Below, piece after piece: positions 23,995 through 35,466 of a stretch of DNA of 64,000 bases. The notes below the pieces were generated by a model, which was not told where the DNA came from, searched no databases, and saw only the letters and a list, made by a program, of their open reading frames with translations. Position 1 is the stretch's first letter, and each line of letters opens with the position of its first letter. Source of the DNA: Mucidula mucida (taxonomy: Eukaryota > Basidiomycota > Agaricomycetes > Agaricales > Physalacriaceae). Both the position numbers and the translations under genes were made by a program. Location of the stretch: positions 248,001-312,000 of the forward strand of contig JADNYV010000008.1 of NCBI GenBank assembly GCA_015501055.1, in the 5' to 3' direction.

Positions 23995-25181
23995 CTATAC
24001 AGTTCTAGCTCGGAGACGCCCATCCGGCCACTTGCGAAGGGCTCTGAGGGAGTCGCAGCTTAATTTGAGCTCGGTGCACACGCGGATGAGACGGCCCATG
24101 GCTTCCAACGCCTCATCGTCACTGGGCATGTCATCGCCTTGGAGAACGCGAATATCGACGCGTTCAAGCTTCGCCCAGCATTGGGGCGTCTCCTTCCTGA
24201 CCAGGAGAAAGTCCGAGACGGCGTTACAAAGATCGGGGAGGTCATCTGCAAAGCACTCCATGTCAACCCGAGAAATAGGGGACGATGAGAGGACTGGGGA
24301 TGAAAGAGTGGGCGCGAGGGAGTCGGGTGGAAAGTAAGGTGTAGTGTGGAGTCGTGTAAGGACAGGGCAGGGGGCCCGGGGAGGAGCGGAAACGCCGAGG
24401 GATACGTGTTGAACGCTTGGACCGATGCGCGCAAGTACGCGGTCAGCATCTGGGCCGTCAAGCTCAACATGGGCAATTTTGCATGCGACTGGGACTGTCT
24501 CCCACCGCGCATCGCTCAGCGGAGTGTCTCGAATGACGAGAGAATTAAGAGACGCGATACGGAGTATCTGCGGGAGCGCGAGATCCGTACCGAAGACGGG
24601 GTGTGGCGGGATATTATCGTCGTTTCGGACGACGGGGAAGAATAGAGGTGGCGCATGCAGAGCCGATCGCGTGACGCCGTTTAATGTGAGGGAAGTCAAT
24701 GACGGAAGCGAGGAGCAGAACGCCACAACGAGGCGTTCACTCAGTGGATTGAGCGCTTGTGGATCAATGTGGGTTAAGCTCAAGGTGTGCAGATGCGGGA
24801 GCGAAACAGCAAGGATTGATGGCGTAAGCCGGCCCGCAGAGGTAATTGTCAGGCTCTTCAAGCGAGGAGTCAGGGAAAGCAACGAGCAGAGGTCACCGCA
24901 GGCGTTGCTGGGCAAGTCAACGGTGATAGACGCGGTCTGTGTCAGGTAGGACGCGGGTACATTGCCCAATAAGGCGTGTAAACTTGCCGGCGACTTGAGC
25001 TTAATGATCTGAAGATGAATTCAGTACGATGATGGGTAGTTTGTCGCGCAGTTCTTACTTTATAGAGCGAGCGCAAGCAAGCAGCATAGGTCAAACGGTT
25101 GACCTGCGAGAGAGCACGTGCATCGTCGAGCTCTTCGACAACTGCATACTTCAACTCGAGAGGGAGAGTAATCCAAGACAT
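23995..25181 (-). CDS. F-box protein with leucine-rich region
   Basis: Probable SCF ubiquitin-ligase substrate adaptor. The start at 25181 gives an F-box at the very N-terminus (MSWITLPLELKYAVVEELDD, then ALSQVNRLTYAACLRSLYK). One intron follows, and the second exon (about 24970 to 23995) is a long uninterrupted frame with irregular leucine-rich repeats: LLSLTPRLKSLTITSAGRL, LPHLHTLSLTHIDPQALNPL, SSLPSLTSLTLNGVTRSAL. The C-terminus ends RALRKWPDGRLRARTV. Length about 380 residues. Both sides of the intron are in frame. Target unknown. Confidence 0.75.
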
Positions 25182-27333
25182 TCGTGACGGAAAGGATGGG
25201 TCTACCTCTCGAAACTGGCCTCTTTTATGTTTACGCCCTCCGACGACCACGATCTCCGGCCTGGATGGAATTCGCGAAAGCCTCCGAAGACAACACACCA
25301 CAACAGACGAGATCGACGTCAACTAGGCCCAGTAAGCCTAATAGATCCCTAGAGGTCTAACCGTGCTCGTCGGAGGAAACGGCATCCTTGTCGGAATAGC
25401 TCATTGTACATTGTCGCCGTCGGGCATTATCCTTCCTCAATTGGGTTACACCCATGTACGCCATTGTACGGTAATCGACCCGACGTCTACGCAATTTGGA
25501 CTGAATGCCCGGACGATGGCAAATACCCTACTTTTCCATCCGCGTATGGTCTGATGAGATGCCGAATCGAGCTGGAGAAACCAGACGGACCCGAGTCCAG
25601 TGGACGCCATACTCGTATATCCAAATATCCCGAAAGGATTGATTCACGATCCTGTGAGGCGGGCAGTTAACTGGTCCAACAGTCCATCTGCTCCTTTGAA
25701 CACGCAACGCCGACGAAGGCGCGCAGCAGTGGAAATCTCGGGTCTTGACATAAAGCGTCATAGTTTCATGCGACTCGCCTATTTCCCCAAACCTCGGCGA
25801 GGCCAGAGCACGCCCATAGCATTCTAGGAGGATATAGCAGCTAATACATGTGAAAACCCTTCGAATAGATGATCACACCAGGTAAAATCGGAGACAACGG
25901 CAGACAACAGCGGAACAGCTTTCGTGATCTCAGTTCCTCCGTCCCTTCACGGTGCAGCTCCGCGCTATGTACGAGGGCGGAATCTCAATTATCGAAGCTG
26001 ATGTGGACGGCTCTCTTGCACGCAGAGCTGGAGCGTGCGTTTGTGATGATTAAGTAGACCATTTAGACCGGCGCACTACTTGATGCGGGCCTGCTACATG
26101 TTCGCTCCTAACCAAGCATAATCGGAACAAGAGCCATTAAAGTCGTCAAGAGGTTTTGAGTTTGTTTCAGCAACATGCCGCAACGAAGGCGGCGACCACT
26201 GAAAGGTCCGGATAGATCTAATCTCACGATTCTCAAAATTCATCTTGGGCAGCATGGTATGAGACGTACGAGGAGATCGACGACGTCAACGTTAGAGGAT
26301 AAGCGCAATGCCTTCAATGGTCATGGTAGGATCTTCATCGAAGAGGTTAATGCAAGTCCTCATCTGCCAAAGAGAAATTGCTCTGGTTCTAGGATGCATT
26401 TCAATACGAAGTGAGAGCATACAACAACATTCAGGCGCACCATCTCGGCCAAGTTTCAATATCGAGTGCCTATGAATCTATTGAAGATAGCGTTATTCAT
26501 AACGGAGAAATGCGGCGCACGAAACTTCCTCAGAAGGATCTCACAGCTGTGGAACCTTATAGTAAGGCCAGATTCAAAAGGAAACCAGTACACGTCAGGC
26601 GCTCTTGCACCCACGGAGCCATTGAAGAAGGAGCTACCGCGAAGAGAAGATCATAGGTCGCCGAGGCCAATAAGCATATCTATGGAGGTCAAGAACCCAC
26701 CAGAGTGACGAACGTCACGAGAGCAGCCAATAGCCAGTAGGTAAATCGAAGAGCTGAACGCGCAGATGACGAAGAACTGATCTCCCGTTGGATTCGGCGA
26801 CGGGAGAGTGAAAGTTCGATGCGAGAGCAGTGATAGTACTAGTAGTACTGTGCTGTGCTCCTTGTCAGATCCAATGTTCATAGAATGTTCAATGGCAGAT
26901 GAAAGCAACAGCTCGCAGTGGCCCTTGCCCATTTCCGACTCGTCTGGGTGTTTCAAATGGTAGCTGAGACAGACAGCAGGAAGGACGGCGGGCTTGAACG
27001 ATTATAGGTAAGTTGACAGTAAGGGAATTGCGCACTGCAAACACTGACAAACACAAGATTCAATTCCGACCAGCCATGCCGAACATAAGTGCTCAAGCGC
27101 TGTACCACCATCACCACAGCACGAAACTGCAGAGCCTAGCTTTCATGGTCGGTCTAGTCTACTGGTATGACTGTACTTGGCTCTCGTAAAATTCCCCACT
27201 TGAAGCAAAGAAGTCGTAACCGCATGATAAGAATGACCTTCTTCGCATGCTATCTATCAAACTGGTGACCTCGAATTCCCACAGACTATTTATGGGTTGA
27301 GTGGCTAGCCATTTCCAAGCGATGACTTCCACG
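25182..27333. other. Gene-poor stretch of about 2.1 kb
   Basis: No family recognised. A minus-strand frame at 26651-26956 contains a hydrophobic segment (FFVICAFSSSIYLLAIGC) and could be part of a decayed or very divergent membrane-protein gene, but I could not extend it over splice sites with conviction. The rest holds only short frames. Confidence 0.4.
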
Positions 27334-28971
27334 ATGTCGACTGGGCAACCATTCAAAATATCTGTCTCTGACGATAAGATTGACCTTCTTCGTCGCAAGC
27401 TTGAGCTCAGTGTCTTTCCTGATGAACTCGAGGACTCTGGGACAAGCTATGGTGCACCTCTTGCAGACATACGTCGTCTGGTTGACTATTGGAAAAGTGG
27501 CTTTGACTGGCGCGCTCAAGAAGCGGCTCTCAATGCTGAACTTCCTCAGTTTACTCGGGACGTCGAGGTCGCCGGCTTCGAGACTCTGAGCATTCATTAC
27601 GTGCACCAGACAAGCAAGGCTGTGAACGCGATTCCACTCTTGTTCGTACACGGTTGTACGTCGGCTCTTACGCATTACCTGCTCCGCTCATTGACGTCGT
27701 GCTAGGGCCCGGCAGTTTCTTGGAAGCTCGCAAAATCCTTCCGCTACTGACGGCTGTGTCTTCAGAGCATCCTAGCTTCCATGTCGTGGCTATGAGCCTC
27801 CCGGGATACGGCTTTTCGCAGGCGCCGTTCAAAAAGGGTTTCAGAATCGCGCAGTATGCTGAGGTATGTAGCACGAAATGTATGCAGACCACTAGCTCAC
27901 CTAGAACAGGTTGGCCACAAATTGATGTTGGCCCTCGGGTATAATGAATATGGTAAGATGAACGTGCTTGACTTGCTGAGACTGGAGACTTACTGAAGTC
28001 GTCAATTAGTGACGCAAGGCGGTGACTGGGGTAGCTTGGTGAGCGTCTTCAACTCAGCTTGTACGTTTGTCCTGAAATAACGATGTAGATCACCCGCGTG
28101 ATGGCCCTTCAGTACGGTGGCAAGCATGTAAAAGCATGGCATACTAATCTGCCAATGTACGTCCAGTTTCTTCCATCGTAATCGTCGATGCCGACGAATG
28201 ACTCGCTTAGGGGAATTCCGCCGCCTTTTACTCGCCCTCTTTCGTATCTTAAACATCTGGTTACGCCTTATACCCCCGCTGAAAAAGCAGGAACCCAAAG
28301 GTCTAAATGGTTCGATAAGCAAGGGACCGGTTATTTCATGGAGCAATCGACCCAACCTCAGACTCTCGGTACGTTAACACACTCCGTAACATGTCGATCT
28401 AAGTGTTTCTTCAGGATACTCATTAGCGGATTCGCCTGTGGGATTGCTCGGTTGGATTTACGAGAAGCTACTCTCCTGGACTGACAAGTACCCTTGGACC
28501 GACGATGAAGGTACTGTCATTTAACATGAATCCTGCTGTGCGCCACTAAGTATACTTGAGTTCTCACCTGGGTTTCTATATACTTGTTTTCCAAGGCTGG
28601 TCCAACAGCTTCAGTCCGAATCTATTATGAGACGTATCAAAGCGGAGACTGGCAGCAGCTCGTACCACAACGGCCTTCTATTCCAATGGGCATTTCTGTC
28701 TTCCCCGCGGAACTTAGAATCCATCCCCTTTCGTCAGTGCCAATGGATTTGAAGGACCGAAGTTCATGCTAACTGCTTGGTTAGTTGGTACAAGGCGAAC
28801 GGAAACCTCGTCTTCAGCAATACATCTCATAGCAAAGGCGGCCACTTTGCTGCATGGGAGACGCCAGATATGCTGGTGAAAGACTTGCATAAGATGTTTG
28901 GAAAGGGTGGTCCTGCTTTTTCTGTTGTTCCCGGTAAGACCGGCTATGAGGAGTCGCCACAAGCCCAATAA
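27334..28971 (+). CDS. Epoxide hydrolase EH1, microsomal type (intact copy)
   Basis: Alpha/beta-hydrolase that opens epoxides to diols, with the N-terminal EHN domain. The start at 27334 ([20 protein letters not shown]) is chosen because both paralogues begin MSxEQPF. Exons give [20 protein letters not shown], the oxyanion loop VHGWPGSFLE (W made across an intron), [17 protein letters not shown], the nucleophile motif TQGGDWGSL (Asp), lid region [16 protein letters not shown] and [17 protein letters not shown], and the catalytic His in [17 protein letters not shown]. Ends near EESPQAQ at 28971. Nine short introns, no lesion. It is the only complete member of a four-copy local family (relic 30021, EH2 38591-40066, EH3 40459-49039). 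May act on lipid or xenobiotic epoxides; no substrate evidence. Confidence 0.9.
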
Positions 28972-29149
28972 TATACAAGCTTGATGGTTTCCGTAGCCTT
29001 TGATTCGCGTACATATTCGTAGTGTCCGTGTCGAAAAAAATATTGAGATACTTATGCGTCATCAAGTGTAGGTCGTTTAAGCTGTGTCCACGGCTGAGCA
29101 TGAATGTGGGAAATGTATTCACAGCGTACATCGTCTCACCCGGTTCTCT

Positions 29150-29840
29150 CCTGCCACCGTCGCTTGCAGGCCACAACACTGGCATGCTCCTGGGTCATAC
29201 CACCGCCAATGAGGTTTGTTTCAGGCTGTACGTCCTCACATAGCGGGGAACGCTGAGCAGCAAATTCAAATAAACTTCTCGCGACTGGCCCTGCCGTATC
29301 AAGCCTCTCCTTGATGATCTCACGGGGAATCTCGAGGTGTGTCCTTTGTTTCACGACATGAGCACTGATTTCGGAGACGAGACTGTACGAACGTTGCGGC
29401 AGCGATCTCTTTATTTGACCATGTTCTCATGAACCACTTTTGCGCACCGAAGTATTTCAAGAAATGTTTCATTCTGGGCTCTTGCGGCGAGGAGGTCCAC
29501 ACAATGCAATGTGCATGTTTGATTATCTTATGTGGGATCCAGTCTGTGTTTCCTTCTATATCAATTACTACCCAGCTCTTGCTGAGAGCTTTGAGGATGC
29601 ACGAATATGGCCGGAGAGTTGTCGTCACTGTATGTTGGACGCCGTCAGAAGAGAAGAAGTAAGTGGACTTGGGAGAGGTGACGTAGAACACAGACTGCCC
29701 AGAGGCGAGCAGGTAGAATAGAATGTAATAGGCCCCGAACGTTTTGCCTGTCCGACGCAATACTATATGAGCAGGAACCTGGGAGCAGAGAGTGCCTACC
29801 AATCTCGGACTGGCCAGTGACGAAGAAGCGAATCAAGTCG
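29150..29840 (-). pseudogene. Relic of a P-loop NTPase resembling Crinkler/RHS-type proteins
   Basis: Minus-strand pieces in shifting frames resemble a large basidiomycete family of P-loop proteins (annotated as Crinkler-like or retrotransposon-hot-spot-like). Pieces in order: RFFVTGQSEIG (first half of a Walker A), then IVLRRTGKTFGAYYILFYL in another frame, STYFFSSDGVQH, KSWVVIDIEGN, IVWTSSPQEPRMKHFLKYFG, KWFMRTWSNKEIAAA, and near 29330-29220 LEIPREIIKERLDTAGPVAR. The P-loop is split and no start or stop fits, so it is decayed or 5'/3' truncated. It abuts the EH relic. Family assignment is from memory of the motif pattern and is moderate only. Confidence 0.45.
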
Positions 29841-30020
29841 TTGCCTCGATTGCGAAGGCAGGAGATTGCGTGCTCATGAACAAGCGATACTACTCCCGGA
29901 CTACGAATGTGGCGCGGGCACCATCACGGCGTATTTCATGGTACAGATCCTCGATGGCGAGGGACGGGTGGACGTTCAGATTGATGAAGCGGACGTCCTT
30001 GTCATCTCGTCTTTTGCAAT

Positions 30021-30140
30021 GCAGCTCATATCAAAGGCGGCCCCTTTGCTGCTTGGAAACTGCTGAAGAATTTGCATGAGATGTTTGGGAAGGGAGGTCC
30101 TGCTTTTGCTATTGTGCCCGGTAAAACTGGGTATGATTGA
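30021..30140 (+). pseudogene. C-terminal relic of an epoxide hydrolase
   Basis: Reads AAHIKGGPFAAWKLLKNLHE then [18 protein letters not shown] with a stop at 30138-30140. This matches the last exon of EH1 ([16 protein letters not shown] to PGKTGYE), but the catalytic His of GGHFAAWE is replaced by Pro and about four residues are missing. No other EH exon was found upstream in the right order. It is a dead 3' end, same strand as EH1. Confidence 0.75.
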
Positions 30141-30289
30141 GGTTCAAACCCCCAGTACTTACTTCTGGATGGTGTCGAACAAGTTATGTATAGAAAGGTT
30201 ATTGGGGTACACGTCTATAGGTCCGAGACGAACATTAAGGTATGCGTCATAAGTCAAAAGTGTCGAAGTCTAAGATATCTAAAATGGGT

Positions 30290-31261
30290 TCACGAAGTCA
30301 TTGCTTCTCCATCAGCAGCTGGAGGAATGGTCGGGGGAAGCGGTGCACCGACTGCCTGAGCAATCTGTGTTTTGTTGAGCAAGGCGGCATATTTCGGTTG
30401 GACGAACATGGCCCTATAACATCGTCAGCGTTAAGATTGATGAAAGACGTGTTGACGTACTTGGCCTCAACCAAAAGCTTGCCCTTCAGGTCTTCTATTG
30501 AACCTGAAACCCATACCTTCCTCCCTTTGATTTCATCTACTTTCGTCCTTATAACGACGAATTGATCAGCACGCGTGGGGGCGCGGTAGGACAGAGTTAG
30601 CGTAGCCGTAACGCCAACTTTCTCCGGAAGATTTACGAATGCCTGAGTCAGATCAGGATCGAGAACAATTGTGACGGCAGTTTCAAAGACGTACCTCTCT
30701 ACCGAGACTCTCGTCTAATAACGTAGCCAATAGTCCGCCATGGACAATGCCATCGTGACCGCACACTCCCCGACCGAGATGCACCAAAATCCAGGCCTCC
30801 GATTCGTCTTTCTTGGCCCTAACAAGCGGCGGAAGAGCGAGCTTGCCTGGTCCCCGCAGTGCGCCTCCAGTCAAGTGATTAACACGTCTATCCGCAGGTG
30901 CATCGGCGTACGGTCGGGTCTCGTACCATTCATCGGCGTCTGGGTCTTCTCGTTTCTGGCGTAATATGGGAAGACTTTGTAGAGTATCTTCTAAGTTATT
31001 AATGTGATTAATGGCTTCCGGCGATGTCAAATCCGCTATCGGGGGAGGCGCGCGTGTGGGATAGAGCAGTCGAATTTCTTCTGGTGGATATAGCGTGCCG
31101 ACCAAGTAGAATCCGAGCCCACCCAGGCCACCTAAGATATATCGCGTATGCGGTATGCGTCTCGGTGGTGGTGGCTGAGTACTCATACGACGCACTGCTG
31201 AACCCATATTAGTGGGCCGTGTTGCATGTCGCGCAAGTCCTGCTCGCAATGTGCTGAACAT
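30290..31261 (-). CDS. HotDog-fold thioesterase, mitochondrial type
   Basis: Acyl-CoA thioesterase-like protein. The start at 31261 gives a mitochondrial-type leader (MFSTLRAGLARHATRPTNMG), then a hydrophobic helix (YILGGLGGLGFYLVGTLYPP). The HotDog core follows: WILVHLGRGVCGHDGIVHGG with LLATLLDESLGR (His-Asp-Gly and HGG..DE motifs), then VTIVLDPDLTQAFVNLPEKV, ATLTLSYRAPTRADQFVVIR and LLVEAKAMFVQPKYA over one intron, stop at 30290-30292. The C-terminus is Pro/Ala-rich. Two introns, no lesion. Similar fungal proteins are mitochondrial and filed with the 4HBT/PaaI group; exact substrate unknown. Confidence 0.82.
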
Positions 31262-31461
31262 GGTGGATGATGGTGGTACGAGAAAGCGCTGTGTTCCGAC
31301 CCTCACGGTGTGAGGACTCAATCGGGCAGCGGCCGGGGTTGATGATAACCGAGACCGGTCACTTAATGTCGCCGATCGTTAATCAAATCGATCAACAGCT
31401 AACACAGCAACTGACATACAGGAGGCAGCATACACTAAAATAAATCTACACTACCACATGT

Positions 31462-33466
31462 TCAAGTCGCCTGGTATGCTTCATGAATTTGGTGCAACTG
31501 GTATCCTGTAAGGCAATCATTTGAGCAAACGGACGAGCAATTCGATTGAACAAATGACATACGCATAAGAACACAGCTTCCCGACAATGGCTGCATGTTG
31601 CGAAGTCCATCCTCGATCACAGCTTGCAATTCACGTTCCTTCTCTAGCGGTGGCGCTGCCCGACCATGTTGGGTTTTCATAGCAGCCAGATCGTCAAAGA
31701 GAACCTTGCTAGCCATTATCCATATAGTCTGGAAGACAACGATCGGTGAGAATGGTTGCATGGACTGAAGTAGGCTACTCACACCAAGAATGGGATTGAT
31801 GAACTGGGTACGCGATCCCAAGTGGATAGAAGACACCATACGAAATATTGTCAATGCCGCATTCAATACTTTTTGCCTGGATTGCGTGTTTGAAGTTGCA
31901 AACAGACCATGCAACTGCAGAAAGCCAGCATATGTCAAGCTATGCGTAACGAAAAGGGCACGCATTTTAGCTGGAGTCCGATTCGACATTTGATCCGGAG
32001 GAGTCAGATCATTCCTCAACTTCTCAAGCAGGCCGTCGAGTGCCGCAAAGCGATGGAAGAATTTGTCAGATTCCTGTCTACTCATATCTGTGGGGATCGA
32101 TTAATCGCCGTACATGTTGATAGAAGCTGGAATACATACTTGACTTCCAATTTCCTACACAATCGTTGGACCTGTGCCACAGAATGATCGCTCTGCTGAA
32201 CAGCGCTCTAGTGGAGTAGAAATCTCCCCCACTCGGGGGATCTCCGTTTAAGTATTTTCGGATGGTGCTACTGCTGCGCAAGTTGGGAGCATAGCCACCC
32301 TATATAAGGGAGTGAGTAGAGTAAAAAACATTGCTGAAGGACGCATCACCTTCTCATAAGCGTCTTCCTCCAAAGGCCACGGAGTATCAAGTTGTCCATT
32401 CAAGACACTTGCAGGACACGTCACATTGGGCTGCGATCCGAGCGCCACAGCCCAGCCGTTGTCTAAAATGACACCAACCCAGCACGCCTCGACGCGTTCG
32501 CTTTCAGTGATAGCATCGACGTCGGAGAACCATACGGCCTTATCGTTTTCAGGTGGAGTGCTAGACCGAATCTTCATAAATCCCGCCACCATCCCAATTG
32601 ACATCCCAGCCGAGACATGGTACTTCCCTTCCAAAAACCGTCCGCAGGCAAAGAAGTAATACGATAGCAGAAACTCCACTTGGATGGTCTGTATAACCTT
32701 CTGTGGATGAGATGCCGACAAAGCTGTCGACACCTGAGAAACCGCACGCGAAAGATACACATTTTCGTGAGCCATCAACGACTGCTTCCCAGAAAAATGT
32801 ATGCCCCAAAGGTAGACCACCGTAAGCAGGGCAGGAATGGGGCGTGATGGGTGTCCGGCAGGTTGAGCATCTAGCGCGGTCGCTCGAAATCTAGCAGGGT
32901 TCAAGAAGAACCCAACTTCCGACGCGAAATTCATAAAATGGTCGACCCTTTGCGAAAATGTCAGAGACGCGACAAACGTGATCAAGAGAGTGGGATTTAC
33001 AATGCCGGTCTCATCTCCATAGGAGGCTCCGGCGATGAAAACCATCCTACTTCCCCTGTCGAAACCGGTTCAGGCACTAAACATAATTAAACGAATGCAA
33101 GAACCAGCCACAGGCAGGCATCTCACCTGGATCACTTCGGAGATAGGGATAATGGAGGTAGACGGGTTCCCCGTATGCCGCCTCGGGATGTTCAAGTTCG
33201 TAGATGCGAGCCTCGACACGGGCAATGTTCTCTTCCAGTATTTCCGATCTAGAGCGGCCCTGCTTGTCCGTATACTCGCAGTCCTCCGGAGTACTTGTAC
33301 GACTACAAGGAGTGCACATTGGACGCGCACCGTCGCATCTCTAAGGCGAACTTTGTTAGCTTAAATGAGAAACAATAGAAGTATTGACCATTTTGCGCCG
33401 GCGACAGTGAATACATGCTTGGCCTCTCAAAAGGCCCGCGTTGTTTTGCGAGGTGGCTTTCGACAT
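31462..33466 (-). CDS. Zn2Cys6 fungal transcription factor
   Basis: DNA-binding regulator. The start at 33466 gives MSKATSQNNAGLLRGQACIH; the binuclear zinc cluster spans the first intron as C-x2-C-x6-C-x6-C-x2-C-x8-C (CIHCRRRKM then RCDGARPMCTPCSRTSTPED). A short linker-dimerisation part follows (RSEILEENIARVEARIYELE). The middle-homology/fungal-specific region is coded at about 33045-32300 (ASLTFSQRVDHFMNFASEVG, LLTVVYLWGIHFSGKQSLM, YYFFACGRFLEGKYHVSAGM, RVEACWVGVILDNGWAVALG). Helical C-terminal exons run to LHQIHEAYQAT at 31462. About six introns; exon joins between 32300 and 32080 are the least certain. Targets unknown. Confidence 0.82.
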
Positions 33467-34326
33467 ATAGAAATATCGTGCTGTGAAGTGGAATGGGGGG
33501 CTTGGAGTTACTATTGTCAATGTACATCCTTAAATGGGCGCGTCAAAATATGTGTATGTGAACGCAAATCCCAAGAAAGGACACGATGTATCACTCCTAG
33601 ATGAGCAATGGACTCGTCATCATGATATACCTGCTCTCGAGTTGGTCAGTATAGTTCGTGTTCAGTATTTGCGCATGCGTGACTTTGAAGGCGCATCACA
33701 TTCCTGTTTAGGAAATGCGACAACCACGATCGGCATAGTGATTGGCAAGCGCGCGTCGATGGGAACGGAGGACCTGATCTTGGATACCTCGGTGAATAAG
33801 CGAGGCAATAATGCCTTCGAGGCGCGACGAAAATCGTGTCATTTCGCCCCGGCGCGAGGTGGATACAAGCGTTGAATAATGATAACTCGAAGATCATGAT
33901 GGCGGGCCGATTGGACAGTAGTTGGGGAACCGGTGGAATGTTGGTAAAGCGATGTCATTCCTTTCACATTGCGTGCTTGAAAATGGTCGTGACCTAGTAT
34001 TATGTGCCCACTCAATCGCCGAACCATCTCCAAAAAGTTCGCCTGATAAAGCAGGATTCGTCGGGAACAGCACCTGCCCCCCGTTTCAGACGACGTCGAA
34101 GTCTAGGTGCCCAAGATGCGATTATTCGAATGATTGAGACATGAGGCTTCCTCGGAACGTAGGGGCTCCAGACGGTACTGCTGAGAAGATAGCTTCTACA
34201 TGTTGAGCTTGGCACGTTGCTACTGTATCCAGCTCAGCATTCTTCTTCCTGTAATCTGAAGTAAACAACTGAGACGTCAAGGGTACGATTGATGATCTGC
34301 TCACCGTGGAATACGCCCATCACCGA
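33467..34326. other. Intergenic stretch, nothing recognised
   Basis: About 860 bases. Several short minus-strand frames near 33650-34210 (for example one with LRVIIIQRLYPPRAGAK) have some coding look but could not be joined into a known protein. Confidence 0.35.
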
Positions 34327-35205
34327 CTATTTCGAGAAGTCAGTGAGGTTCTGTATGTCCTGTAGCTTCGCGGGGCGTCTCGGACGGTGCCTAAGGTCAT
34401 CCCTGACGTTATGGATCAGCCCAGCTCCAAGGAAAATAATGGGGAAACATACTCTTCTGGAACATATTGCACATTCAATCTATAGTTGCGAAAAGTAGGC
34501 GGGTCCGGCCCGCGCAGCTGACTGAAAGCAACGATAGCGTCCTTTTTGTATTTGAACTGAACGAATGCATATTGATGTGGCTGTCCAGCTGCGTCAGATA
34601 CTGTAAACAATGTCGTTGAGTGTCAAGATCTACGCTTATGAGCTAACAAACGCACGATGAAAGACCCGCTGTATTTGCCCCCATCTCGAGAAAAATTCCT
34701 TCAGCAAATGCGTCTGCGTCGCCCATGGAATATGGCGCACGATTAGTTTTCGATGCGGAGGTATACCCTCGCGTTGGTCAAACGTATAGCGCGCGTCGGC
34801 GTCAATCTGATATCGCAAGGCCGAAGCGAGATTGTATTCAGCATGAATCGGGGTGAATCCTCCTGGCAGCACAATGGGGTCGCTCTTCGTGGCATTGACA
34901 AAAGCCTCCGCCTGTTTTTTAGTGTGATAGTCGCAAAAGGCGTGCCCAATCCAAGCATTGTCGAGACCGAGGGCGACGCGAAAATAAACGACGCGCCCGT
35001 GCTGCTGTAGGATGCGGTAGAGGGTTTCCGCCTGCGTTCCTCGAGGAATTTGACTGAGAAAAAGGTAGGGCGTGGTCTTGGAGTAAGGTCCGACTGGACC
35101 AGAGGAGCTGCTCATCGGCCGTAGCAGTCCGCTCGTCATATGTACCGTTCTACATGACCTGCCCGTGTATGTGAGCCGTGAGCAGAGCACTGACAATGAG
35201 ATCAT
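34327..35205 (-). CDS. RNA-binding protein with two RRM-type domains
   Basis: Two RNA-recognition motifs. The first is in the long exon (TPYLFLSQIPRGTQAETLYR, HGRVVYFRVALGLDNAWIGH, AFCDYHTKKQAEAFVNAT); the second begins RKLIVRHIPWATQTHLLKEF and continues over an intron as HQYAFVQFKYKKDAIVAFSQ. A basic tail (DDLRHRPRRPAKLQDIQNLT) ends at TAG 34327-34329. RNP1 and RNP2 are degenerate (no clear KGFGFV), so RNA binding may be weak. The start is uncertain: ATG at 35205 gives a leader that could be mitochondrial, ATG at 35139 gives MTSGLLRPM. No specific orthologue recognised. Confidence 0.65.
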
Positions 35206-35466
35206 GCATGTAAAAGTGCGAGGTCAAGCTTGACCGATCAGATTTACTCACGCAGGGAGTCAGACTATTCACACATTTCACACGTTGTAGAATCGCTCTG
35301 TGCATACCTAGTCGGTTGGAATTTTCAAAATATAGTGTAGAGGATACATTGAAGAATACAGCGATACATTTGTCCAAATTGACAATCAATCTTCTAATGA
35401 TCACCGGCCTTGCCCTCTGGCTTTCGCGACTTAAATATGCCACGGTCCCTAACGAATTGTATGATA

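Noticed and set aside
24060..24949. Long overlapping frames on both strands opposite the F-box gene
   Set aside because: They are antisense or out-of-frame shadows of the leucine-rich exon, with no family signal.
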